Origin: Amyelois transitella
Lineage: Eukaryota; Arthropoda; Insecta; Lepidoptera; Pyralidae
NCBI RefSeq assembly: GCF_032362555.1
Contig: NC_083512.1
Location: 11,024,001 to 11,088,000 of the forward strand
DNA length: 64,000 nucleotides
Direction of reading: 5' to 3'
The notes under the pieces are model-generated. The model searched no databases. It had not been told where the DNA came from and worked only from the letters and a program-made list of their open reading frames with translations. This document shows, piece by piece, positions 21,401 to 36,400 of this stretch. Both the position numbers and the translations under genes were made by a program. Each line of letters begins with the position of its first letter. Position 1 is the first letter of the stretch.

Positions 21401-24400
21401 AGTGGTTAATATCAACTCGTCCTGGGTATCGCCAACGGTTGGAATTTACATACATTGAGCAACAATGGTTTTTCTATATTAACTGGCTGTGCCCGCGACT
21501 TCGTCCGCGTGGAATAGTTGTTTTCGGCATCATTGAAGCCCTCAAGGAGCGTGATGCTAAATAGCCTAAAGCCTTCCTCGATAAATGGTCTATTAAACAC
21601 AAATATATATTTTTAATTCGAACCAGTTGGTAGTTCCTGAGATTAGCGCGTTCAAACAAACAAACAAACTCTTCAGCTTTATAATATTAGTATATGTATA
21701 TGGAAGTAACGACATGAGGTATAAGCTTGATCGCAGTAGGTATAACGTAAACAACATCTAGTATTTTTACCGAAGCAATTAAGATTCGAGATGATCTTCC
21801 TCATTCGAAAGCAAAAAAACACGACATATCATTATCTGAAGATTATGATTGGATTATAATAGTGATAACCTGTTTTTCGGGGGACACTATGGCATTTTTG
21901 TATTTCCTCATGCATATAAGGAAAACATACATATATAAGTATTTATCATAATCCCATACGGGGAACGACAGAGCCAATAGTCTTAAAAAGACTAAATTGA
22001 TTTAAATAATTTAGATAGGTTTAATTAATGACAACTTGCAAGTCCATCACCAACAAGAAGAATCTCAAGCTTATCCCTTAGCCTTTCCCTTAGTCGCCTT
22101 TTATCCTAAAATGCCAGGAACCACACGGCACATGCATATAAGTAATGTTTGTGACTTTTTTTGTAATTAGCAACTGTTAATTGCTTACTATAATGCAAAC
22201 AATTCAGTAGAAAGATGTAGTCTCTGCCTACCCCTCCGGGAAAAAGGCGTGATTTTATATATGTATGTATAAACCCGAGCTCGCACAATACACCTTATAT
22301 CAAGTTACCACGCATAGAACTCTTCTGTCGCGTTAATAGAGGCGAATTTAAAGTTAATTTTTGCAAATCGATTAATTCTATATCCTTAAGATTCTCCATC
22401 TAAGTCCAACTAAATTCTATCATTCTTCACGTTCAGGCCACCTTCGAGAAACTGGAGAACGAGCTGCGCGAGGTGAACCAGAACGCCGAGGCTCTGAAGA
22501 GGAACTTCTTGGAGCTCACCGAACTCAAGCACATTCTGAGGAAGACGCAAGTATTCTTTGACGAGGTGAGTTGTTGAACCCCACGCTCTTACGAGTAGGC
22601 GTCGTCAGTTAGTGTTGTCACCTGCAATTGTTTTGACATGAAGTTGATTGATTTGATATGGTTCTTAATTAAACTCTATTATGAGTCGTTTTTGTCTGTG
22701 TTGTAGGTGTAGGTATTTGTTAATTAAAGATTCGTTACATTGATTCGTCGTTCATGTCCCTTTTGTATATTTGTTAATTGAAGTTAATTGTTTTTGTTTG
22801 ATAATGAGAATTTCTTTGTAATAGTATGAAATTAGAATCGTAGAACCTATCATGTAGATTTGGAAGGAAAACTTTTCAATATGGTTTTTGAAAATAAAGC
22901 GGATCCATCCTACTTCAATGGGACTTGTGAAATCCCGATGATAAAGTCAACAAAGCAAGCAAGTTAAAGTAATAGATTAAGATTGTATTATGAACCAAAA
23001 AGACACTATTGAGTCGAGTCCTGTACATCTTGACATTGGCGAAGAAATAACCGAAATGAAATGAAAGGAAAAAAAATTGAACAGATCAATCGATAAAAAC
23101 ATTGCAGGTGGCAGCACCGTAGCGATTGGTAATTACCAATCGAGCCACGCGACACCAAATCACATGATTACCAACCATTCCTACATTTCCTGATTATCTG
23201 TGGTTCGTTCACGTAACCTCGATCGTAAATTAATTACATCTATCGATAAGATAGCTGTGATAGTGAAACCGCAGATTACAAATGTCTAATATTTACTCGG
23301 GATTTTGAATTATGGGATGGTGTTAGGGTTGCCTGATGTCAAGATTACTCAAATTCAAGGAGTCCGAAAATAAGAAGGTCGCTTTGAAACTTGAAAAATT
23401 AACCCTTTGTAATATGAGCGCGGGAAACGGTCCGCCTATTTATGACAGCTGCCAAATCTAATCTTTCAGACCTATTTGCTTGAATTTTTTTTTTTGCATA
23501 TAATTTCAATGCTCTGGATACATTCATTCTGTAGATATAATTCGCCTTTCGAGCACAAATTTTGATCAAGTTTCATAAAAGTGAAATGTCTTGAAATTTG
23601 ATTTTCGAATACTAAAATATTAGAGATAAAGTTCAGCTACTTACAACAAAATGTAACAATTTGAACATTTGGCAACCCTACACAAGAGCGACGTCACGCC
23701 GGCCATCAGTTTTACAGCATCATACATTACGATAGTGAATTGTCATCAATCATTAAACAAGACTTTATTCGCTCGGTTCTTTAATCTTCTACGAATAAAC
23801 AAAACGTTAGGGGCCGAGAACAGATTATAGCATTGTACTATCACAAGGTTAATGCTGTTGTAGAAAAAAAATTAGCTCCACGATCGAATAAGGTTCATAT
23901 ATCTCTTTATTTTTTTTGTCCTCATTTATTCATTTACCGTTATCCTTATTTTCGGTCAGTGTCTCATTAAATTATTTCATTTAAATTACATTATCTATAT
24001 AAGTAGGCAGCACTTAACTGTTATCATCGGAAACTAAACTCACCCTATTTTTTTTTATCTTTTTTATTTTTAATAATTTTCAATTTAATAAAGGTCGTGG
24101 GACTTATCTACTTATTGTTTTCATTAGTATGACAGATGTGGGCTTCAAAAAAATTGTTTTTGTCAAAAGTTTAGGTTCGTTTCTTTTAATCTGTGCGACC
24201 GTTGACAATGTCACATTTTAATTACCGTCTATTCATTTCTTGTATCTTCTTAAAGTATCCTGATTTTTTAGAAGGCTATAAATACTTAATTATATACCTA
24301 GTTTGTTGTTTTCCTTGCATATTTTTTTGGTCGATAAAAAAGTCTTAGACATAAATTTAAATAAATAAGAAGAATATACCCAGCAGTGGGACCATAGATT

Positions 24401-27400
24401 ATATAAAAAAAAAACAGATAATCATATAACATTTCTGTTTCTAGTAACTGTAAATGTCGATTACACAAATGCACAATCAAATTGCCTTCACGCACCTAAT
24501 TTACACGGTCATTAAACTGTGACATTGACATTGGCCGCCTCTGACCTTGACGCCATGTTGGCGTGTGTGTTGCACAAGATGGCGGACCCGTCGCGCGAGG
24601 AGGAACAAGTCACTCTGCTAGGGGAGGAGGGACTCATGGCAGGAGGGCAAGCTCTCAAACTGGGGTATGCCAGATTGATTACGATGCCACGTTGATTCTT
24701 TCAAGTTCACTTGCAACAAATAACCCAGTTTTCATATTCAAAAGCTTGCCAGTTCAACTTGCTTGCTGGGACGTGATCGCTTCTGACGCATATTATCTTC
24801 CTCCTTTCTTGCCATTAACAGTGTTACTTGGTCCAAGTGTACTTGAACGCGTCAATGCGGCTTTTACCGCTCTCTGGACCCCTTTGACTTTACCGAGTCA
24901 AAGCAAGTCCTTGAGCGTTATTATTTTTGCAGCGCTTGTACTGTGACGCTGATACGGGAGTCTACCGATCACCACTCAGGCAAGCATTGGAGTCGGCCGG
25001 TTTATAGTATATCATCAACATAACACCTCTCTTTGACTTACTGTGTGATGGAATGATAGCTTAGCGTAGCGCCGAGAAATGTCGATCCTCATTCGAGCTT
25101 CGACATCTAGATTGGACCCTGTGGAGCTAACCATTGCTGCCTGAGTGAGTTTGAACTAACAACCGAACATGATTTATTTTTGAAGTCCTCGATGGATGTT
25201 AAACAGGTCGAATGTGAGCGAAGTCGTTATCAGTATTTATTTTTCAGTTTTCATATCGTTATGCTTTCTGTATACATGTCATATGCATGCCATTATGATT
25301 TTATGTTCTTGTTACCAAGTAGTCTAGATCACGATGAGATACAATATTCAAGCGTTAATATACATATATCCTTATTTAGTTTAATTACACTGTATTTTGA
25401 ACACTGATGGAGTAGCTATGGACTAACAAAAATTTAGAGATTTGAGTAGCTTTTAGTTAGGTACAGCACAAGATGATCCGAGCGACGCGTTGGCGCTACT
25501 TTTTTTTACTACAACAGACGAACGGATACATATAGCGATGCCCTGTTTGTTGTATTGCGTACCAGCTTCGTTTGTGCCGTCCGGGCGTATGTAAATGTCT
25601 ATGTTTGTCCGATAGCACGAGGGTGGTGCCAATACCACTGAATCGATGACGCGCGCGCTGATTTCCGACGACCCGAACAGACATATCGGGCATGTCCAAC
25701 TAGGGTATGTATGCGTGTGTACATACTACATTAGGCACCAATTTTTAGCATCACAACTAGACGGTAGCTGTTCTTCGATGTGGAATTCTCAGCGGAATTA
25801 TAGAACTGTGTGAATATATTATATAGGTCATGACAAATTTGGTGACTTTATTAGATATTGTTTGATGGCGTGCTTCATGTTTCATTTTCTGAGTTGATAT
25901 TTGATGGAACTCAAACACGGATCAATTGAGCGGAGTGTAACATTTGCGTAACTCGACATCTTTGGCGTCATGTTTCCAAGATATCTGTCACATAAATTTG
26001 AATGTGAAAGAAATAGTCGGATGCTGTTTCTATTTTGGCAAATTTTAACCAGGTATCCATAGATGAAGAACAGCTGCAGTTTAGTGGTTATGTACGAATA
26101 TAATCCCAATAACATAGCAACAAGTTACGTCTGCTCTACGCGTTTGGTTATTAAGAATTGTCACCTGATCACCATGAGTGGTTATTTCATTTGCATCTCC
26201 GCCTTTTTGGATATTGAAAAAATGGTAAAGATATTTGTGGTCGTGTCAATCGACGTAAAATTGCATGCGTAAAAAACACGCGGACGTGGCATGTCGTTAT
26301 CAATCAAGGTGTTCACATAACGTAGACGTTTTTATTATTTGATAAAGTTTGTCCACATCCTTTGTGATTACCGATTACCATACTAAGTCTACTATGCTTC
26401 TGACGCTACTGTTACGTGTGGACACCTTCAAGGATTCCCGATAAATCTGCGTTACATTGTTAAATTTATTGCAAATTGAGATAAAGTTAAAGTAACGTGG
26501 ATAATAACTTACAAAGTCACTTTACTGAAACAGTAACTTAAAAAGATAATAAAATATTAATGCATGATAAAGACTTAACTCTCACAGTCCTATTTGTAAA
26601 TACAATAGTGAAAGTAATGATATTAATTTAAAAAGCTGATATATTGCCGAAGATGCTTAATCAAATTCAAGACTTAGATTTACAATTAATTGTTACAGTA
26701 TAGCACTAAATAAATTTTCTAAAATTTTTGCTTGATTCTCTAGTACACGGGATAAGCAAGAGTCTTTGGAATTTCTGCCTTGGTTAGTAGTAATTATTAT
26801 ATTATTGTAGTGGGTCTGTAGTTGTGGCGGGTAAATTTATAGATATGTATGTTTATGTGTTTATTGTGAACGTGTAAATCAGCTTGATTTCTTCAGACGG
26901 AACAGCGTTATTTGAGGACAAAACTCAAAACAGTTTTTTTGTCATATTTTAACATTGTCTGGGTTTTTGTCTTTTACAAGAGAAACCTCTGTGTATTTAT
27001 TTGATTTGTTTTAAAATTTGGGATGGGAAAATGAAGGAGACGACATCGCAGTTTTGAGTTTGCGCCTCCAGACTCCGTCCTATAGGAACTTCTCAATTGA
27101 CCACAATATTATCTATTATCACTATGCTTACTAACACTTCACTACAAATATCACTTATTATACTTATCAATGTGCGGAAGGTAACATGGACTTCAAGAAT
27201 AGATAATGGCGTTAGGTGCGAATATTGTAAATGCTGAATATTTTCGGTTTGCGCGCTCACATTTTTTCTATTCACGACACGATGCCAAGTTTACACGGAT
27301 CTAGTAGCCTATTCTTTAGAAATTTATGTAATTCGCGACCATTCATTGATGTTTCAAGAGTGCCCAAATGCGGTTTGATATCCAAATTTGCTATTTTCCA

Positions 27401-30400
27401 GAAAATATTACCACCCTGAAATTTTTGTTCTTTTGAGCTACTAAGTTCTTTTAAACTGAGTGTATCAAAAATGTTTTACGTGTGATTAATGCCCACTTGT
27501 TCTAATCCCCTGATTTTGATTGCTTGAATAGAAAAAGTGTGAACTATTCGAACACTTTCCTTTGAAAGTGATCTAACAGCGTCCTGGTACGAGTGTCTTA
27601 GATATTAATTTTATCTGTGTATATTTCCATTTTCAGCTCACCCGTGTTATTTTATTGTTAGCATTTGAATGGAACAATTCAATCTTTATGTCCCAAGTGT
27701 GAATAGGCAAAGTTACAAAAGCAACCTTGGTTACACTAAGAATGGAGCTGATAAATTAAGTTAGCGCACGTCTATATTTTTACGCGACTACAAAAGGAGG
27801 GTTTTAATTACTTATACCGCTCAATGACGCCAACCACTTATAGTCTCGGATACCTCCATGGTATTATGGAAATTCGAAACGGTTCTAGATTCAGCTTAAT
27901 TTTAAAATGCAGAAGTGTGTTAAACGTTTAATTTGATGTGTGATATACTCATATATCGTTTTTATATATGCACGAGTGTAAGTATGTATATAAAATTCGG
28001 TGCTCAGGCAAAATACTTATTAATTAAACCTTTTTTTCCTATTATTTTTTGATTTACTTTGTTTAGTACGATCTGATCAAAGAACTAGAAACGATTTTAA
28101 AAGATCTTGTGTGACCAACGATTGCATTGCAATTTCCATATTGAAATGTTGAATCAATTATACGTTGCATCTTTTGATCCTACTACATATTATTATATTT
28201 CGTATGAAATAGTATTATTTTTAACAAGTAATTAATTTATGAAATAGTGTTATTTTACCGAAAAATTGATCATGTGGTTATCAAAATTATCAGACCATGA
28301 GCCGTACCATCGCCCCGTGGTACACATGCATCGTTATCGTGCCGCTTATTGTTAGTAAGTTTAGCATCATAATAGACGCGTCTCGACATTACACGGCTAT
28401 TAATGAGTTATCACAAGCCATTGTGTTGAGAACCTCGAAACTGCCTATCAGTATTTATAACTGTCGTCGAGGCTTGTCTAGAAATCTATTTGAATGATTA
28501 AGTACGAGTTATAATTCGATTTGCCGTTCAAATTTTGTGTGGTTTTCGACAGAATGTAAATCTATTTCTTCTTGCCAGGTGGGCTTGCCAAAATTGTCTG
28601 TTAAATCTTTGTCAGACGCAGTATCACTTGTTGCTGTATTGTCCTGATTCCTAAGTACCCTTGTGTAAATTTGGGATAAAGATTTTGGGTCATCATTATT
28701 ACAATTAACATTGCCTGCAATTTTAAGACATACATTTTTGCTAAGATTAATTGTAGTGATCTTTCGATGACCTGATTTTAACATACATTAAAATTTTCTT
28801 TTAAAAATGTATTATAACGAAATTTATATCGAACCAGTATTGATGATGGTAACAGATATGTAGAATTGCAACAACAATTAAAAGAAAATTTTAATTGACA
28901 CTGGAAAGTATGAATTAATACTGTTACTCAACGATCGACTTTTGTCGTAATAACTACTTTGTATCTGTTCAATAATGCTTAAAAAATCTACTGGTACTCT
29001 TCATATCAAATGGAACATGTGATTTCGTTATATCACTTTATGGGCATAAATCTTCCATTCCAAAGTTTATTTGGCGCCAACATTGAGTTATCGAGATTAT
29101 TTCTATAAATTCTGCCACATTGTGATTAGATTTGTTAAATTTCCTGTTTAAGATAACGGCGCATCAAAACAAAGCCTGATATACAGCATCAGGTCATGAC
29201 TTACAAATTTTCTAGACTTCGAGTCTCAAGGTTTTCTTATCTCGATAGTAAAAAATGTGGATCAAATGTAATCCTACATCAGCAGAGATTGTTTGCAATA
29301 GATTGATCTTTGTCTACGGTATGTTTATTTGGATTTTAATCTAGTTCTATAAATTGTTTCGTAGTTGTGTTGGAAAATTATTTCTTTTTTAAGGAAATGA
29401 CGGACAAATACACTGATTTTTAAAAAGTAAAGTTTAAACTAAATTTTACATTGTTTCTCACAACAAAAATCTGAATTTGTCAAACTAAAAAGACGTTTAT
29501 TTTTTAAATGTTTATTGATATTGTTGTTGTTTTGATATATATCACTTAATAAAAAATATATATTCTCCGTCGTGGAAAATAAATTTGTTATTTGTAATTT
29601 TATTTCGGCTGGTCTTAATTTGAACGAATTTCAAATAATATAAATAAATATTTTTAACAACCTGTCACTATTTGAATCTCAATTCTGTCATCAAGCCAAA
29701 AAGCTGTACGAAGCCTGTATCTCCTGTCTTTTCAAGAATGTTGTCCCTGTCTACCACATAAGGGATATAGACATGACTATATGTACTTACTCAAAATTAA
29801 CACAGAAAAATCTCTTTGTTCAGTACTTCCCCTATCGAATGAGTTCCAGTATTCAATGAGTCATGAATATCACGTGTGCACCTCGGGGAGTATTTCTCTC
29901 TCAACTCATACTCACACGACAGTTGTTGCCTGCAAAAATATTTAAATAATCACTCAATTTATATGGGATCTCGTGCTGTACTGCATTATGCAACTACGGA
30001 AGTTGACTGGCAGATTTTATTTCCCTCGTATTCAATCCATTTTAATTTGTTATCCAAACTGTAAACTTGTAAAATTTTCATTCATAAATATTAAATTCTT
30101 ATTTTGTATTACGTGATGCCGTAGTTTCGTAGTAATTTAATTAGTTCAACGTCAAAATAATACCGCAGATTGCAATGATATGCTCAAATTTTTATTTAAA
30201 AAAAACTAATGATAATCAATGTTTAAATTTAAGTGTGAATTGCACGATTGAACGTGGTTTATTCACCGTGAACGTCCTCATTTAGCAGTTTATTACTTTT
30301 AGTTTCAATAAAGTCAAAAATAGTTTCTCTGGAACTACAAAGTGGTGGTTAAACCAATTGGTCACCGCTCGTTTCAGTCCGTTCCACTTCCACCCACGTA

Positions 30401-33400
30401 TCATATAGCAGAACCGCTTCTATTGTTCCAGTTGTGTTTACAAATACTTGCATTTGATGTAGTTTGTCATCTTGTATGCGTGGTCTTGTTTGTAGACTTA
30501 CGTCCCGTTTCTGATAGTTCATCTACATATATCTTTCATTGGAATTTTCATATTGGTTAAATGATGTGGAAACCAAACATCTAATGCAAAATTTAGATTT
30601 ATTATATTATTTTTTAAATTGCCTTTTTTTTAATAATAACATTTTGTACTTTTTTTTATACTAGAAGACTTGGTGAATTTGATTAGCCAGTACTATTTTA
30701 GCGATTGATTTGCAAAAATAGAAAGAAGTCTCTCATAAAATACGCCATGATGGAATTAACATTTCTCGAACAATTTTACGAATGTAAGGTCGTAAATAAA
30801 GTTGATTTTTGTTTTGATGAATCAACGAAATAAAGTTATGGCAATATTAATTTTACATTGCAATGTGATTATAAATCGCTGATTAAAATGTAGCGTTGTG
30901 AATATTTAACAAATAAACTCACAAGTCATGTGGTATCGAGTGATTCACTATTTCTGAGTATTTCATCTGCGGTGCGTCGGCGGTTTTGTCATTCCATTTG
31001 GTCATATGTTACTAAGTGGAAGTAATTATTATAGTTCTTTGAATTCCTTAGTCGTTTTTTATCCAATTGATTTGTTATTCTTTCTTCAACTATCACTGTG
31101 CCCAACTGACTTTATTCATAGGTATATATGGGTATTATTGCATGATAATGCAAGCCGTGTGGATATTTTAATAAAAAAATATTGAATTCAATAAATATGA
31201 GATACAATTTTATTGTCAACCACATCTTACATGTGCAACCACAGTACAGTAAATTTACTCATATCGTCATTCTAGGCTTATCCTCGTGGATGTTTTGATC
31301 TTATACAATGGAAGTCAGCAATAGGATTAATTGGTCCGATTGGAAAGGATCCGGGCATCAATCAATGGATTCAGTTACCATACTGCGTCTATCCGAATGA
31401 TGGTTAAGATTAATATTTTAACTACCACAAGTTTTAAATTTTAATTAAGTCCCATTTATTCATTCTTTACAAATTCCAAAAGTGACTTTTTACACAGTTA
31501 TAATATCTGCGAATTCCATTTTCTTCTTAGTGTCATTTTTTGAGATATCCATATGATTATCGACGCGCGCGCCGTAGCCATCTTTATGCATGTGATGGGA
31601 GAGTGGAACAATCAGCAGTCACTCGCTAATTCGATACAGATGATCAGTGTTGGTTCTTGTTGAATGGTGTCCGTCAATTTGTCAGTCACGAGTCGGGTCG
31701 ATGGTCTGATAACTGTTCATGTTTCAAAATATTGGCTCTAATAAGCGGAAATTGGCGAAATGCAACAGCTGCGTTTGTATTCTGGGCTGATTTTCTTTGG
31801 ATAATCTATATCAATGAGAGAATTGTTGTAGAGATAGTTTTTAGAAACACTTATAAATTGGGCTGCAAAGTGTCGACTATTTCGTTTTTAGGATAGTTGA
31901 TATCTTATTGATTATTTCCAAAATTTGTTTGGTCATTTAGAGCATATTTTTCACAACTGTCATATGGAGTTTATGTAAGTTAAGTAAAACACATAAGTTT
32001 TCAAAAGTCAGTGATTTTTCTTATTATTATAAACAAAAGTTGAATTTAACTATTTTAATAAAAAAAAAATTTATATTTTGTTACCGTTTGTCTCAAAACT
32101 TCTTCTCTTATCAAACTTTACGTGCTGTAAACTCTAATCTGAATCACAGTTCTTCATTTTCGACTCAAAGCCATAGAATAGTAAATTACACTTGACATAC
32201 AGCTTGCTAAATCGAAATTAGTTCACCATTCAAGTGGTCTGTGTTTTGTTCAACACATTTACGGAATGTAGTCATCGGGCACTTAATGTCGATCAGTATT
32301 CTTTACAAAAACGTCGAATAAAAAGGCTGATTTACCGCTGTGTGATCATTCACAATACAGTTACATTATGTAACCGTTCGTATGAAATTAGTGATTAAAT
32401 GTTATCCTTCACTTTAACCAACTACGTGAGATGTCATCAGCATGGAACAGGGGAATATTGTTTATATTATTGTTTTTATTTTAATGTAAAATTGTTAACC
32501 TGGTACCATGGTTAAGTTTCAGTAATAATAGTTAAACACACTTCTGCAATCTTACTTGTAACATCTATGATTACCTTACGTCAATAATTGATCTGCCTTT
32601 GAACTGGATGTAAAATACTGTGGAAAAAAAAATAACGAAACGGGAAAAAGCGTTAACGAATATTAAACGATAGTTTGATAGAGCATCACAATGGATTAAA
32701 TAATTGGAACAAAAATGAAAAAAAAAAAACAAAAGAGATCCATCTTACTTCACTGCCATAAAATTATTTAAGAGTTTTCCGTAAAATTAAATTTAAGCCT
32801 TCCCTTGGACAAAGAGATTGTAATAGTAATTATCGTTTAAAAAAACATTATCACATTGAAGTCGTAAATAGTTAATTATGATTGTTCTACAATTTACTAT
32901 TAACAATTTACGATCTAATAAATAACACGGGTGAAAGTTTTCCACGTCAAATTGTAAAGGAGATGTTGATTGTATATTTGAAATGTAACAATGCTTCATG
33001 ATATGCTTAATTTATTTCCGCGATTATAAAAGAATATACTACTATTTAATATTCCGTAAAATTTCCATTAGGTACTTGTTTTATCTTTGTTGTATCATAT
33101 TTATATATCTTCATTCAATATAATATACCTTACAAAAATCCTCATAAAACAACGTCTACTAATTTTTATTATCTTTATTACGGCATCTATAAATTTCAAT
33201 ATAGCACAGATTACATAGGTTTATACGTTAAAAAAAATATTTCATTGAAAAATAAAACCGATCGCTAGCCCTATGTATTATTTCACCTTAAAAAATTAAT
33301 AAATACCAACGATAATTTTAATATTAATTTGCTCTTAAGTTAACACAATGTAATGTATTAGTGCATTGCTACTGGGCATTGTCACTACGAGTCAATGCTC

Positions 33401-36400
33401 TTATTTATTTTTTTATGGCGATAATGTTCTAGAATTACATTACTTCGTTGCCATACATATTATGTCTTAACATCATGCATAAAATGTCTGTTATGAATTT
33501 GTTACCTTAACGATTCGCCTGTGCAAAATCATATTTTAGTTAGCTTGCTAGTAAAGTAGGTCTAACTGTTTATAGGTCGGACTCTTCTAATATGATACAC
33601 ATTTAGAAAGCGTCGTTTGCTCGTGAAATATAATCTAATGTTTTCTGACTGCAAAGTTTATTATTATTTTTTATTTGAAACTGGTTGGTACAATGATGTC
33701 ATGACAAGCGAAATTATTCTTCTAAGAGCGAACACGGCATGCGTACGAATATATATGTTATATAAAAGTAAAGTTAACAAATAAAAAATATTATTAATAT
33801 ATAATCACGTCTATATCCCTTGCGGGGTAGACAGAGCCAACAGTTTTGAAAAGACTCATAGGCCACGTTCAGGATTTATAAATAAATAAATAAATATATA
33901 CGGAACATATTACACAGATTGAGACTTGTTAAGACTTGTGTTACGAGATACTAACTCAACGATACTAAACTTTATAATAAATACTTATATAGATAAACAT
34001 CCAAGACCCAGACCAATCAGAATTCAGGCCGGGATTCGAACCGAATTTATAAGAGTTATATGTATTGGCAAGTAAAACCAAATCCTAGAAGATCGAGCAT
34101 AAAAGAATCACAACTCCTGAATTATTTACCAATCTAAACACCTGACTGTCGGCCCGTCTGGAAGGCATTCCTACAAGACACGGGTGCCATTCAAATATAA
34201 ACTGTTTACGTGCAGACTTGGTGCGTTGCCAAGGCGACGGCGCCTCGCGTCATCACCAGGAAATCTCCCGGTACCAGACGTGACTTCGTCGTAGACTACT
34301 TTGAGACCTTTTAATGGTTGATGCTCCATATTGTTGAATTGATCATCGAGTAATCAATTTGGGGCGAAAACACATTTTTCTATGTATGTATGTTTGTTTG
34401 TAACGCGATAACATCTGAACAGTGCGTTGGTTTGAATTGAAATTTTTTTAATCAAAATAAAAAACCTATGAAAAACCTCACTCACCCAATTCAAGATCCA
34501 TAGTCAAGGGCTTTCCTCGGGCTCCTTTCCAGAGTGGTGAGGATGCAACCGTGACTAGCTATGAAGAAGAAGAAGACCGTTACTAGGAAATGACTTGATT
34601 TCATACCCCACTGCAAACGTCGACTAAAGTTGTACTTTGAGACCTTGAACAACACAATATCATCTAAAATGTCAACCTTCACTTGTCTTTTAAGGGAACA
34701 CCTCTTAGCATGTCTTCCATTTACGTTATATCACACAACAGAATCCTGAAACACGAACACTTATTTGGCAATACTTATTCGTGTCATACAAATATTGATA
34801 GGCACTACAGTCGTACAATTTGTTCGGTACAGTTTTCTCTCACGAATATTATGAGAATTGACATTTGTGTCTTTCAGATGAGAATTGTGAGAAGTGGTGG
34901 TAATTGACGAATATATTTTATTATGGTTATCACACGTTGCCGCCGTGCGTTTTGTGATTCATATCCTTTTACGTGTGGGGATTTCAGAAATAAGATACGT
35001 TCATTTAATATCTGGGTTGTCCCAGATCAAGTTAAATGCAAATTTTGTTTTAAGTATGTCTTCTGCTTACCGTTGCCTTTGTGGCTTTTTGAGACTTTTG
35101 GCTTTGTTCGCTGAAAGGTATATAAAGACTGCTAAACTCTGTCTATCCTACTACATAGTACCATTGTGTTGCCCCAAGGTGTGACACGTGGGACGGTTTT
35201 GTCCCAGCAGTCTTAATATGCAGACATATCAGACAATACATGTGAAAAATATAATTTTCTTGATGATTTAATAGGCTAAGGTAATTTGATGTGCTTATTT
35301 TAACAAGAAAGGTTTTGAACATGGTGTAAAAATTAATTTTACAACGTTAATTTCCGGATAGATAGCTGAAGTTTACGTTTACCTTATCGTTATATCACAC
35401 ACATTAGGAATGTTTTAGTAGAAGGGGCCTTGTAGTATTTATCATGGATTCACAATGGAAAAAAGATGATTCTAATCTTATCTTTTGACTACCTTTTGCC
35501 CGGTTATTTCCTCATTGTAGTTATTTAATTTAATCTTAAGTATTTGTAAAAAGCGCACTGTTATATCTAGGAATATTGAGGCACACACACACTAATACAT
35601 ACAGTTATTATAACTATTATGAATGCCAAGAACTATTTTTGTAGTGTCCTTGGTCAAATTAAGAAATATTGATTCATAGTTCGTTTTATTCTTTGTTTAC
35701 TTTTATAATAAACAAATAAAATCAATCGTGATGATGTTTTATGTTAATAATTTGATGTACTATTTATATATAATACACTAGCTGTGCCCGCGACTCCGTC
35801 CGCCTGTTATTTCATCATGGTATCATTGAAGCCCTCAAGGGTGAATAATTTTCCCCGTTTTTTTTTTACATTTTCCATTATTTCTTCGCTCCTAATAGTT
35901 GAAGCCTTCCTCGATAATTGGTCTATTCAACATAAAGAAATTTCCATTCGAACCAGTAGTTCCTGACATTTTTGACTGACGTTCAAACAAACAAACAAAC
36001 TCTTCAGCTTTATAATATTAGTATAGATAATACAGGTATAATACACTATGTGCACGTTACGAACCTATATATTTTGTCTCGACCGTTTCCAATCATATTA
36101 CAATGATCCGTGGTCACCCAGCGACCGAAAACCAGCGGGCTACTGCTTAGTCAGCACGGCAGAATGTTCTTCTGCCGCCAAGTTCTTAACACGCCAACTA
36201 CCGTCACTGACAAGAGTCCGTATTCTGGAGCGCGGTCGTATTACGATGAATTTTAACCGACTTACTTTTATTACTTTTCGGACATATCAGATAATACATG
36301 TGAAAAATATTATTTTCTTGATGATTTAATAGGCTAAGGGAATTTGTTTTGCTTATTTTAACATGCCATGCCGTGTGGTTCCCGGCACCAATACAAAAAA

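Noticed and set aside
24563-24946. 127-aa plus-strand ORF
   Set aside because: It covers V-ATPase exon 4a in the wrong frame and runs into the intron. The real frame gives [10 protein letters not shown] and a donor at 24665.
34200-34310. GC-rich patch considered as a third alternative exon 4
   Set aside because: It has an acceptor-like CAG, but the frame ([12 protein letters not shown]...) does not resemble the isoform region and does not end in the required phase-2 LG/GT.
36048-36240. GC-richer stretch considered as an exon
   Set aside because: No consistent acceptor/donor pair and no recognisable protein. It may be an unclassified repeat next to the Helitron.
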